Positions 7,441-14,682 of a DNA stretch of 18,906 bases are shown piece by piece. The notes below the pieces were generated by a model, which was given only the letters and a program-made list of their open reading frames with translations, was not told the DNA's origin and did no database searches. The DNA comes from an uncultured Prevotellaceae bacterium (GTDB lineage Bacteria > Bacteroidota > Bacteroidia > Bacteroidales > Bacteroidaceae). The stretch covers positions 1 to 18,906 of the forward strand of contig CALAEY010000100.1 in the NCBI GenBank assembly GCA_937891085.1. The letters run 5' to 3'. The first letter of the stretch is position 1; the number at the start of each line of letters is the position of its first letter. A program made the translations under genes and the position numbers.

Positions 7441-8409
7441 ATGATAAAAGTCGGAATCATAGGCGGAGCAGGATATACAGCGGGTGAGCTCATCCGCCTG
7501 CTCATCAACCACCCTGATGTGGAGATCACGTTTGTGAACAGCACCAGCAATGCAGGCAACCTGATAGCTGACATTCATGAAGGGCTGTACGGAGAGACAG
7601 ACTTGCATTTCACAGACCAGCTGCCTCTGGACAAGATTGACGTGCTCTTCTTCTGCACGGCACATGGTGATACGCAGAGATTTATCGAGAGCCACGAGAT
7701 ACCAGAAGGTCTGAAGGTCATCGACCTCTCACAGGACTATCGTCTGGCTGCTGAGGGGAACGACTTCGTGTATGGCCTCCCAGAGCTGAACAGACGTGCC
7801 ATCTGCAAGGCTATGCACGTAGCCAATCCAGGATGCTTTGCCACTGCTATACAGTTGGCCATTCTTCCTCTGGCCAGAAACCAAGTGCTCAACGGCCCTA
7901 TCTCCGTCAATGCCATCACTGGCAGCACGGGAGCAGGCGTGAAGCCCAGTGCCACCAGCCATTTCAGTTGGCGTGACAACAACCTCAGTGTATATAAGGT
8001 GTTCCAGCACCAGCATCTGCATGAGATCAAGCAGTCAATCCGACAGTTGCAACCCAGCTTCAATGGAGACATCGACTTCATCCCTTACCGTGGAGGATTC
8101 CCTCGTGGCATCTTTGCCACTGCAGTGATACATAGCAAGTTGCCTATCGAGGAGATAACGAAGATGTATCAGGTGTATTATGACGACGACTCCTTCACGC
8201 ATGTGGTGGAGCGTAACATCGACCTGAAGCAGGTGGTGAATACCAACAAGTGCCTCGTGCATCTGGAGAAGTATGGTGACAAGTTGGTGGTGATTTCCTG
8301 CATTGACAATCTGCTCAAGGGTGCCAGTGGCACTGCCGTGCACAACTTGAACCTCATGTTCGGACTGGAAGAAACCACAGGCCTCCGACTGAAACCGAGT
8401 GCTTTTTAA
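7441..8409 (+). CDS. argC: N-acyl-gamma-glutamyl-phosphate reductase
   Basis: NADPH-dependent reductase making N-acyl-glutamate semialdehyde from the acyl phosphate. The 322-residue protein begins at ATG 7441 (MIKVGIIGGAGYTAGEL, nucleotide-binding loop); a TTG two codons upstream is less likely. The catalytic cysteine is C132 in ANPGCFATA, and the histidines H190 and H192 of FQHQHLHEI match the HRHxPEI motif of the family, with histidine where proline is usual. In Bacteroides the substrate is thought to be the N-succinyl form; the sequence alone does not tell which acyl group is used. It follows argG by 14 bases and is joined to argD by a spacer made of heptamer repeats. Confidence 0.95.
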   Translation: MIKVGIIGGAGYTAGELIRLLINHPDVEITFVNSTSNAGNLIADIHEGLYGETDLHFTDQLPLDKIDVLFFCTAHGDTQRFIESHEIPEGLKVIDLSQDYRLAAEGNDFVYGLPELNRRAICKAMHVANPGCFATAIQLAILPLARNQVLNGPISVNAITGSTGAGVKPSATSHFSWRDNNLSVYKVFQHQHLHEIKQSIRQLQPSFNGDIDFIPYRGGFPRGIFATAVIHSKLPIEEITKMYQVYYDDDSFTHVVERNIDLKQVVNTNKCLVHLEKYGDKLVVISCIDNLLKGASGTAVHNLNLMFGLEETTGLRLKPSAF

Positions 8410-8410
8410 A

Positions 8411-8438
8411 TTGAAAATTGAGAATTGAGAATTGAAAA
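8411..8438. repeat. Heptamer array TTGARAA filling the argC-argD gap
   Basis: Four tandem 7-base units, TTGAAAA, TTGAGAA, TTGAGAA and TTGAAAA, begin two bases after the argC stop codon and end two bases before the argD ATG at 8441. The argD ribosome-binding region therefore consists wholly of repeats, with GAGAA as the only purine-rich candidate. Confidence 0.85.
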
Positions 8439-8440
8439 TT

Positions 8441-9568
8441 ATGAAGCTTTTTGACGTTTATCCACTTTTTGATATAAATATCGTCAAGGGACAGGGATGC
8501 CACGTATGGGACGACAAGGGTACGGAGTATCTGGACCTGTACGGAGGGCATGCCGTGATCTCTATTGGGCACTGCCATCCTCACTACGTGGAGATGATGA
8601 CCAAACAACTGCAGACGCTGGGGTTCTACTCCAACTCTGTGATAAATCGCCTGCAACAGCAGGTGGCAGAACGACTGGGACACATCAGTGGCTATGAGGG
8701 CTATGCCCTCTTCCTCATCAACAGTGGGGCAGAAGCCAATGAGAATGCCCTGAAACTGGCCTCGTTCTACAACGGGCGCACACGCGTGCTGTCTGCTCAG
8801 AAGGCGTTCCATGGGCGTACGTCCCTGGCAGTGGAGGTGACCAACAATCCGAAGATCATTGCTCCTATCAATGATGGAGGACATGTGACCTACCTGCCTC
8901 TGAACAATCTGCCTGCTTGGGAGCAGGAACTGGCCAAGGGGGATGTGTGTGCCGTAATCATAGAGTGCATCCAGGGTGTAGGTGGCATCAAGTTGGTAAC
9001 CAAGGAATTTGCACAGGGACTGGCTGCTGCCTGCAAGAAATACGGAGCTGTGCTGATCTGTGACGAGATTCAGTGTGGCTACGGACGTAGTGGAAAGTTC
9101 TTCGCTCACCAGTGGCTGGGCATCGAGCCCGACCTTATCACGGTGGCCAAGGGCATAGGCAACGGATTCCCAATGGCAGGATTACTTATCAGCCCGATGT
9201 TCACACCTATCTACGGACAGCTGGGTACCACCTTCGGAGGCAACCACTTAGCCTGTACAGCTGCCCTGGCTGTGATGGATGTGATGGAACAAGAAGGGTT
9301 GGTGGACAATGCCCTGAAGGTGGGTACCTTCCTACTCGAAGAGCTGTCTAAGCTGAAAGGCATCAAGGAAGTACGCGGACGTGGACTGATGATAGGCATG
9401 GAGTTCGAAGAGCCTATCAAGGAGCTGCGTCTGAAACTGCTGAAGGAGCAACACGTCTTCACAGGCGTGAGCGGAACCAACGTCATCCGCCTGTTGCCTC
9501 CGCTCTGCCTGAGCTTGGCAGAAGCCAACCAATTCTTAGAGCGTTTCACTAAAGCCATAGAGTCATGA
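8441..9568 (+). CDS. argD: N-acylornithine aminotransferase
   Basis: Class III PLP-dependent aminotransferase that turns N-acyl-glutamate semialdehyde into N-acyl-ornithine with glutamate as donor. The 375 residues are within the usual range. PLP contacts are visible: NSGAEANENALK (95-106), D208 in ICDEIQCGYGRSG, and the Schiff-base lysine K237 in LITVAKGIGNGFPMAG. The ATG at 8441 (MKLFDVYPLF) is preferred over an in-frame TTG at 8432 that lies inside the repeat array. Given the known Bacteroides pathway, N-succinylornithine is a likely product. It overlaps proC by 4 bases (ATGA), so translation of the two is coupled. Confidence 0.95.
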   Translation: MKLFDVYPLFDINIVKGQGCHVWDDKGTEYLDLYGGHAVISIGHCHPHYVEMMTKQLQTLGFYSNSVINRLQQQVAERLGHISGYEGYALFLINSGAEANENALKLASFYNGRTRVLSAQKAFHGRTSLAVEVTNNPKIIAPINDGGHVTYLPLNNLPAWEQELAKGDVCAVIIECIQGVGGIKLVTKEFAQGLAAACKKYGAVLICDEIQCGYGRSGKFFAHQWLGIEPDLITVAKGIGNGFPMAGLLISPMFTPIYGQLGTTFGGNHLACTAALAVMDVMEQEGLVDNALKVGTFLLEELSKLKGIKEVRGRGLMIGMEFEEPIKELRLKLLKEQHVFTGVSGTNVIRLLPPLCLSLAEANQFLERFTKAIES

Positions 9569-10335
9569 GAATAGCGATTATCGGAGCAGGCAACATGGGT
9601 GGGGCCATCTGCCGTGGCCTCTTGCATGCCCCTAACGCCCCAGAGGTGATCATCTCTAATCGTTCCATGGGGAAACTGGAAGCCCTGAAGGCCGACTACC
9701 CTACACTGGAGGTCACCACAGACAATAAGGCTGCTGCCCAAGGAGCCGATATGGTGATCTTGGCCGTGAAGCCTTGGTTGATGGAGGTGGTGCTGAAAGA
9801 GATACAACTGCAAGAGACACAGATCTTGGTCTCCGTAGCTGCTGGCATCAGCTTCGAGCAGTTGGCTGACTATACAGGCCTGCAGCTTCAGACGATGTTC
9901 CGCTTGATACCCAACACAGCCATCAGCCACCTGCAGAGCATGACCATCATAGCCAGTCAGAATGCCACCAAGGAGCAGGAAGAGCTGGTGCTGAACCTGT
10001 TCAACCAAATGGGCATGGCCCTGCTGGTACCAGAGTCTAAGATGGCAGCTTGCACCTCACTCACCTCGTGTGGCATCGCCTATGTGCTGAAGTACATCCA
10101 GGCAGCTATGCAGGCAGGTGTGGAGCTGGGGCTCTATCCTCAGGAAGCACAGCAGATGGTGGCTCAGTCGGTACTGGGAGCTGCTACCTTGATCTTGGAG
10201 AGCCAACAGCATCCTGCCATTGAGATTGACAAGGTGTGTACCCCTGGTGGTCTGACCATCAAGGGTATCAACCAGTTGGAGCACGATGGGTTCACTTCTG
10301 CCGTGATCAACGCCATGAAAGCCAGTATGAAATAA
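9565..10335 (+). CDS. proC: Pyrroline-5-carboxylate reductase
   Basis: NAD(P)H-dependent enzyme for the last step of proline synthesis, also usable for pyrroline carboxylate made from ornithine. The Rossmann loop IIGAGNMGGA is at 5-14 and the C-terminal family signature TPGGLTIKGINQLE starts near 226. The length of 256 is slightly shorter than E. coli ProC (269) but complete. Its ATGA overlap with argD and the absence of proA or proB nearby suggest that in this organism proline synthesis is tied to arginine/ornithine supply; this is inference. Confidence 0.95.
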   Translation: MRIAIIGAGNMGGAICRGLLHAPNAPEVIISNRSMGKLEALKADYPTLEVTTDNKAAAQGADMVILAVKPWLMEVVLKEIQLQETQILVSVAAGISFEQLADYTGLQLQTMFRLIPNTAISHLQSMTIIASQNATKEQEELVLNLFNQMGMALLVPESKMAACTSLTSCGIAYVLKYIQAAMQAGVELGLYPQEAQQMVAQSVLGAATLILESQQHPAIEIDKVCTPGGLTIKGINQLEHDGFTSAVINAMKASMK

Positions 10336-10347
10336 CTCAATATCTTT

Positions 10348-13125
10348 ATGATGAAAAAAGCTTTATTAGTAGGATGCTTACTGCTCAGCACGGTGAGCTT
10401 TGCACAGAAACGCCCACTCGACCATAGCGTGTATGATGGTTGGAAGCATGTGGAGTCCAGCAAGATTTCCACCAAGGGCAGTTTTGTGGTGATACAGACT
10501 GATCCACAAGAGGGAGACGGCGTGTTGACCATTCATCGAGTGAAAAACGGACAGGAATTGCAGATAGCCAGAGGCTACAATGCCACGCTGCTGCCCAATG
10601 AGCAGTATGCTGTGTGCCTCATCAAGCCATTCTTTGCAGACACCCGTCAGGCTCGTATCGATAAGAAGAAAGCTGACGATATGCCTAAAGATACCTTGGC
10701 CATCGTACGCCTGTCTGACTTCCAGACCACCAAGATTCCTTTCGTAACCTCCTACCGCATAGGATCAGAGAGCAATGAGGCTGTGGCCTATATCTCTGCT
10801 GATACCACAGGCATAGATAAGAAAGCCAAGGGCGGAAAGCCTTTGCTGGTGTATCACTTTGCCAATGCCAAGACAGACACCATCAAGCAGGTGGATAAGT
10901 ATGCATTCAATAAAGACGGACGCACGCTGGTCTACACCACTGACGATGGTAAGAAGCACCCCTCAGTAGGCATGTACAACGTAGCTACCTCCAGCACCAA
11001 GGAGCTGAGCAGTGGACATAAGTTCTACACCCTGCCTCAGTTTGATGCCCAAGGTGCACAGATGCTCTACCTGGCTTCTGCCGATTCGCTCGACACTGGT
11101 ACCAAGCACTGCGACCTTTATTATTATAAGGTAGGTGATGCCTCTGCACGTCGTCTCATAGCCAGCGACTACAAGCAAGGTCTCCCAGAGGGTTGGGGCT
11201 TGAATCAATACGCCAATCCGTTCTTCAGTGAGAATGGAGAGCGCATCTTTGCAGGTGTGGCTGAGCACATTGCTCCTAAAGATACCACCCGCATGTCTTT
11301 CGAGACAGCAGGACTCGACATCTGGTCATGGGATGCCCCTGAGACTCCACCTGCACAACTGATCAATATCAATCGTGTGCGTGAGCGTACAGCCTTGGCG
11401 CTGGTGAATGCCCAGAATGGCACCCTCACCCCTCTGGCTAATGGCGTATTCGATCGTATCATCCTGCCTGACCAGGGTAATGCCAACTATGCCGTGAGCA
11501 TCGATCGTACCAGCCACATGGTGGAGAGCCAGTGGAACTACCAACTGCCTCAGGAGGTGTTCCTCATCAACTTGCAGAACGGACAGCGTACGCCTTTACT
11601 CCAAGGGGCCAATATCAGTGGGGTGACGGCTTCTCCTACAGGAAAGTACCTGCTTTGGTACGACTATACGCTGAAGGACTGGATCTCCTACAACACCCAG
11701 AGCCGTGAGACGCACAACCTCACAGCTGGTCTTGGTGTGAACTTCTGGGACGAGCTGAATGATACCCCAAGCGAGGCCAGTCCTTACGGCATTGCTGCCT
11801 GGACAGAGAATGATGCGTATGTGCTCATCAATGATCGTTACGACCTCTGGCAGATTTCTCCAGAAGGCAACCAAGCCATCAACCTCACTGGAGGCCAAGG
11901 ACGTGCCACCAATGTCACCTACCGCTTCGTGCGTACTAAGCAGACCACGGCTGTGCCTGGCAGTTTCGGAGCTTCTGGACGTGCTGATGCCCTGAGCATG
12001 AAGGAGCCTCTGGCGCTGAGCCTCTTCGACAACGGCACCAAGCAGTATGGCTATTCCACGCTGAAGACCCTCAAGGCTGGGGTGCCTGTACAACTGGCTA
12101 AGGGCGACTACATGTACACAGCTCTCAGCAAGGCTAAGGAGGCAGAGGCCTACATCTATATGAAGCAGAACTTCCAGCAGTGCCCTGATGTCTATTTCAC
12201 TACCAACTGGAAGGGTGAGCAGCGTCTGAGTGATGCCAATCCTGAACAGGCCAACTACCTCTGGGGTACGGCAGAGCTCTTCAAGTGGAGCGCCTACGAT
12301 GGCACCCCGCTCGATGGATTGCTCTATAAGCCTGAGAATTTCGACGAGAACAAGAAATATCCTGTGATGATCTACTTCTACGAGCGTCGCTCAGAGAACC
12401 TCTTCGCTTACTACGAGCCAGCTCCAAGTCGTAGCACAGTAAACATCAGCTTCTATACCAGTCGTGGCTATGTGTGCTTCGTGCCTGACATCGTCTACAC
12501 AGCTGGTCTGCCTGGTGAGAGTGCCTACAACTGCATCTGTGCTGGTGCAGAGGCTTTGGCAAAGAACAAGTGGATAGACAAGGACAACATGGGCATTCAG
12601 GGTCAGAGCTGGGGTGGTTATCAGACATCCTACCTCATCACGCGTACCAACATGTTCAAGGCTGCTGGTTCTGGTGCTCCTGTGTCCAACATGACCAGTG
12701 CCTATGGTGGCATCCGTTGGGAGAGTGGCAGCAGTCGTCAGGGACAATACGAGCAGGGGCAGAGCCGCATCGGACGCAACCTGTGGGAGGCCCCTGAGCT
12801 CTACATCTCCAACTCAGCCCTCTTCAAGGCCGATCGCATAGAGACGCCTGTACTCATCATGCACAACGATGCTGATGGGGCTGTGCCATGGTATCAGGGC
12901 ATTGAGTTCTTCATGGCCCTGCGTCGCTTAGGCAAGCCCGCTTGGTTGCTGCAGTACAATAATGAGGCACATAATCTGGTGGAGCGTCGCAATCGCATCG
13001 ACCTCACCATCCGCCTTCAGCAGTTCTTCGACCACTACCTGAAGGGTGATCCTGCTCCTGCCTGGATGACGAAGGGTGTGCCCAGCATCAAGAAGGGCGA
13101 GTACTTCGGACTTGAGATGGAATGA
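10348..13125 (+). CDS. Secreted S9 family prolyl-oligopeptidase-like serine peptidase
   Basis: The 925-residue protein starts with a signal peptide (MMKKALLVGCLLLSTVSFAQ, cleavage probably after residue 18-20), so it acts in the periplasm or outside. A long N-terminal part (about 25-650) of WD/propeller-like strands precedes an alpha/beta-hydrolase domain (about 660-910). The catalytic triad can be read as S754 in GQSWGGY, D843 in HNDADGAVPW and H875 in NEAHNLV. The family cleaves peptides, often after proline, but the specificity is not visible. It is longer than DPP IV-like enzymes of about 700-750 residues and resembles the large Bacteroidetes S9 peptidases. It lies 12 bases after proC and may be read from the arginine operon promoter, as no separate promoter is evident. 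It ends before a bidirectional terminator. Confidence 0.9.
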   Translation: MMKKALLVGCLLLSTVSFAQKRPLDHSVYDGWKHVESSKISTKGSFVVIQTDPQEGDGVLTIHRVKNGQELQIARGYNATLLPNEQYAVCLIKPFFADTRQARIDKKKADDMPKDTLAIVRLSDFQTTKIPFVTSYRIGSESNEAVAYISADTTGIDKKAKGGKPLLVYHFANAKTDTIKQVDKYAFNKDGRTLVYTTDDGKKHPSVGMYNVATSSTKELSSGHKFYTLPQFDAQGAQMLYLASADSLDTGTKHCDLYYYKVGDASARRLIASDYKQGLPEGWGLNQYANPFFSENGERIFAGVAEHIAPKDTTRMSFETAGLDIWSWDAPETPPAQLININRVRERTALALVNAQNGTLTPLANGVFDRIILPDQGNANYAVSIDRTSHMVESQWNYQLPQEVFLINLQNGQRTPLLQGANISGVTASPTGKYLLWYDYTLKDWISYNTQSRETHNLTAGLGVNFWDELNDTPSEASPYGIAAWTENDAYVLINDRYDLWQISPEGNQAINLTGGQGRATNVTYRFVRTKQTTAVPGSFGASGRADALSMKEPLALSLFDNGTKQYGYSTLKTLKAGVPVQLAKGDYMYTALSKAKEAEAYIYMKQNFQQCPDVYFTTNWKGEQRLSDANPEQANYLWGTAELFKWSAYDGTPLDGLLYKPENFDENKKYPVMIYFYERRSENLFAYYEPAPSRSTVNISFYTSRGYVCFVPDIVYTAGLPGESAYNCICAGAEALAKNKWIDKDNMGIQGQSWGGYQTSYLITRTNMFKAAGSGAPVSNMTSAYGGIRWESGSSRQGQYEQGQSRIGRNLWEAPELYISNSALFKADRIETPVLIMHNDADGAVPWYQGIEFFMALRRLGKPAWLLQYNNEAHNLVERRNRIDLTIRLQQFFDHYLKGDPAPAWMTKGVPSIKKGEYFGLEME

Positions 13126-13133
13126 CAAGATAC

Positions 13134-13165
13134 AAGAAAGGCGAGCTTCAAGGCCCGCCTTTCTT
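13134..13165. terminator. Bidirectional rho-independent terminator
   Basis: AAGAAAGGCG (13134-13143) and CGCCTTTCTT (13156-13165) form a perfect 10-bp stem with a 12-base loop, A-rich on the left side and T-rich on the right. It lies between the convergent S9 peptidase and thioredoxin genes and should stop both transcripts. Confidence 0.85.
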
Positions 13166-13185
13166 ATTTCGTATGCACTAACTGA

Positions 13186-13728
13186 TTACTTTTCAAACAC
13201 GCTATCCATATAGGTGTAGAACTCAGGATCTTCGCCCATCACCACTTTCACAATCTTGCCATTCTCATCGAGCAATATCTTCCAAGGATAGCCCTGCACC
13301 TCATAGGCCTTAGCCACATCGCCCTCACCAGCAGGATTGTAGACGTGGAGCCAAGGGATCTGATGCTTCTCCACGCCAGCACGCCACTTATCCTCGCTCT
13401 CACGGCAGTCGATGCTCAGGAACTCCACTTTGTCCTTATACTTCTCATAGGTGGCCTTCATCTCAGGCAGTCCACGAATGCACCAGATGCACCAACTGCC
13501 CCAGAAGTCGAGCAACGTATACTTGCCCTTGCCATAGAGAGAAGACAACTTGAAGTTGTTTCCCTGCAGGTCTTTCAGTGTGAAATCAGGAGCCTGAACG
13601 CCCTCCTTTATCTCTTCCTGTACCACGTCGATGCCCTTCACTTGGTTCTCACCACCCTCGTTCACTGCAGCCTTGGCACCTACTGACATCAGGGCTGTAC
13701 CAACCAATACGAGTAATAATTTCTTCAT
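13186..13728 (-). CDS. Exported TlpA-like thioredoxin-fold protein
   Basis: Thioredoxin/AhpC-TSA-like protein of 180 residues. The start at 13728 (MKKLLLVLVGTALMSVGAKA) gives a clean signal peptide; the open frame goes 15 codons further up but loses it. After APDFTLKDLQG comes the redox centre WGSWCIWC with C80 and C83; the middle residues IW are unusual next to the common GP or PP. The cis-proline segment GYPWKILLDENGK completes the fold. It probably acts in the periplasm as a thiol-disulfide oxidoreductase; the partner is unknown. It lies downstream of the nitroreductase, with a 79-base gap containing an 8-bp inverted repeat, and is convergent with the S9 peptidase. Confidence 0.88.
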   Translation of the reverse strand: MKKLLLVLVGTALMSVGAKAAVNEGGENQVKGIDVVQEEIKEGVQAPDFTLKDLQGNNFKLSSLYGKGKYTLLDFWGSWCIWCIRGLPEMKATYEKYKDKVEFLSIDCRESEDKWRAGVEKHQIPWLHVYNPAGEGDVAKAYEVQGYPWKILLDENGKIVKVVMGEDPEFYTYMDSVFEK

Positions 13729-13751
13729 ATCTGTATCCGTTAATTTGTTAT

Positions 13752-13793
13752 ATGCGCTGCGAAGATAATACAAAATCTTTACACTCAGCGCAT
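13752..13793. repeat. 8-bp inverted repeat upstream of the thioredoxin gene
   Basis: ATGCGCTG (13752-13759) and CAGCGCAT (13786-13793) are exact reverse complements with a 26-base AT-rich spacer. The pair fills the gap between the nitroreductase stop and the thioredoxin start. Inside it, on the minus strand, TATCTTCG is one base from a -7 box. It could be an operator around a promoter or a long-loop hairpin; both are guesses. Confidence 0.5.
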
Positions 13794-13807
13794 TTAAACA
13801 TTTTTTA

Positions 13808-14464
13808 TCATATCCAGACCTTGCGTCCAGAACCTATCTCGAAGTGGTACTTCACTATGCCGAGGTCGATCATGGAGTATGGTCCCCACCCTGCCTTGAA
13901 ACAAGGCTGACCATTTTCCAGCCAGATGCGGAACTTCTGCTGATTGATGGCCGTAGGGGCTTGTAAGGCTGCCTCCACCCCCTCACGGAACCACTGCGGA
14001 GGGTCTTGCTCAGGGCATACATCGGCATAGACCTTCCGTTTATGGAGCTTGGGCTGCTCAGCTGCATAGCCTAGGCTGATCACACATTCCAGCTTCTCAC
14101 CCTCTCCTATCTGCAGCACCTCTGCCACCTTCTTGTAGGTCAGTGCCACCCAGCATGTGCTCAGTCCCAGCGTCTCTGCCAGCAGCACCACTCGCTCCCC
14201 ATAGTAGCCACACGTCTCCTGAAAGCGTTCCCCAGGCTTGCCTATCAGTGCCAGATAGTTGCGCACACCCTTGAAGCTCCCATAGTGAGCCAGGAAACTG
14301 TCGAACGCCTTGGGTTCATTGGTCACCAACTGAATGTGCAGTCCGCTCTCCGCGTTGCATCGCTCTATCTCTTGGCGCAAGGCCTCCAGTGCCTCAGCCT
14401 TTATGGGCTCCTCCGTATATCTGCGGATGGAATGCCTATGTCTGATTGCTTCTTTTAAATCCAT
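13808..14464 (-). CDS. Nitroreductase family protein, TM1586 type
   Basis: FMN-dependent nitroreductase-like protein of 218 residues. The N-terminal MDLKEAIRHRHSIRRYTEEPI is the usual FMN-binding start of the superfamily. The low similarity in the middle, the tandem-domain arrangement and APTAINQQKFRIW (169-181) point to the putative TM nitroreductase group (TM1586), where a single chain mimics the dimer. The true substrate is unknown for this group; a cytoplasmic flavin reductase role is likely. A 211-base spacer with a large inverted repeat separates it from the MFS gene upstream, so it may have its own transcript. Confidence 0.85.
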   Translation of the reverse strand: MDLKEAIRHRHSIRRYTEEPIKAEALEALRQEIERCNAESGLHIQLVTNEPKAFDSFLAHYGSFKGVRNYLALIGKPGERFQETCGYYGERVVLLAETLGLSTCWVALTYKKVAEVLQIGEGEKLECVISLGYAAEQPKLHKRKVYADVCPEQDPPQWFREGVEAALQAPTAINQQKFRIWLENGQPCFKAGWGPYSMIDLGIVKYHFEIGSGRKVWI

Positions 14465-14469
14465 TTTTT

Positions 14470-14682
14470 ACATTAAACATTAAACGTTAAACGTTAAACA
14501 TTATACATTAAACATTATACATTAAACATTACGGGCTTTGTCGTACTTGTTGCACTTCTGATTACACGAAAATTCACATTTCACATTTCACATTTCACAT
14601 TTCACATTACTCATCACCCCTATCGTTTAACGTTTAATGTTTAATGTATAATGTTTAACGTTTAACGTTTAACGTTTAATGT
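14470..14682. repeat. Long inverted repeat of ACRTTAA heptamers
   Basis: The left arm (14470-14525) is eight tandem 7-base units of ACATTAA, ACGTTAA or ACATTAT, plus a partial unit to 14531. The right arm (14627-14682) is eight units of the reverse complement (TTAATGT, TTAACGT, ATAATGT). Placed against each other the arms pair at 53 of 56 positions, with a loop of 101 bases. The structure fills the whole MFS-nitroreductase gap, and the MFS stop codon (14676-14678) lies within the right arm. A transcript across it could fold into a very long hairpin. Confidence 0.88.
14573..14607. repeat. Five tandem TTCACAT heptamers in the loop
   Basis: Five identical, uninterrupted copies of TTCACAT lie in the loop between the arms of the larger inverted repeat. 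The unit differs from that of the arms but again has a 7-base period. Confidence 0.92.

Noticed and set aside
9211..10008. 265-residue open frame on the minus strand across argD and proC
   Set aside because: It runs opposite two well-supported genes and crosses their boundary; its glutamine- and histidine-rich translation shows no domain.
14573..14607. Possible sequencing or assembly artefact in the TTCACAT array
   Set aside because: Similar 7-base arrays occur at three other spacers, so the pattern is genomic; the exact copy number could still be misassembled.
14470..14682. CRISPR array
   Set aside because: Units are 7 bases long without unique spacers, and no cas genes are present.
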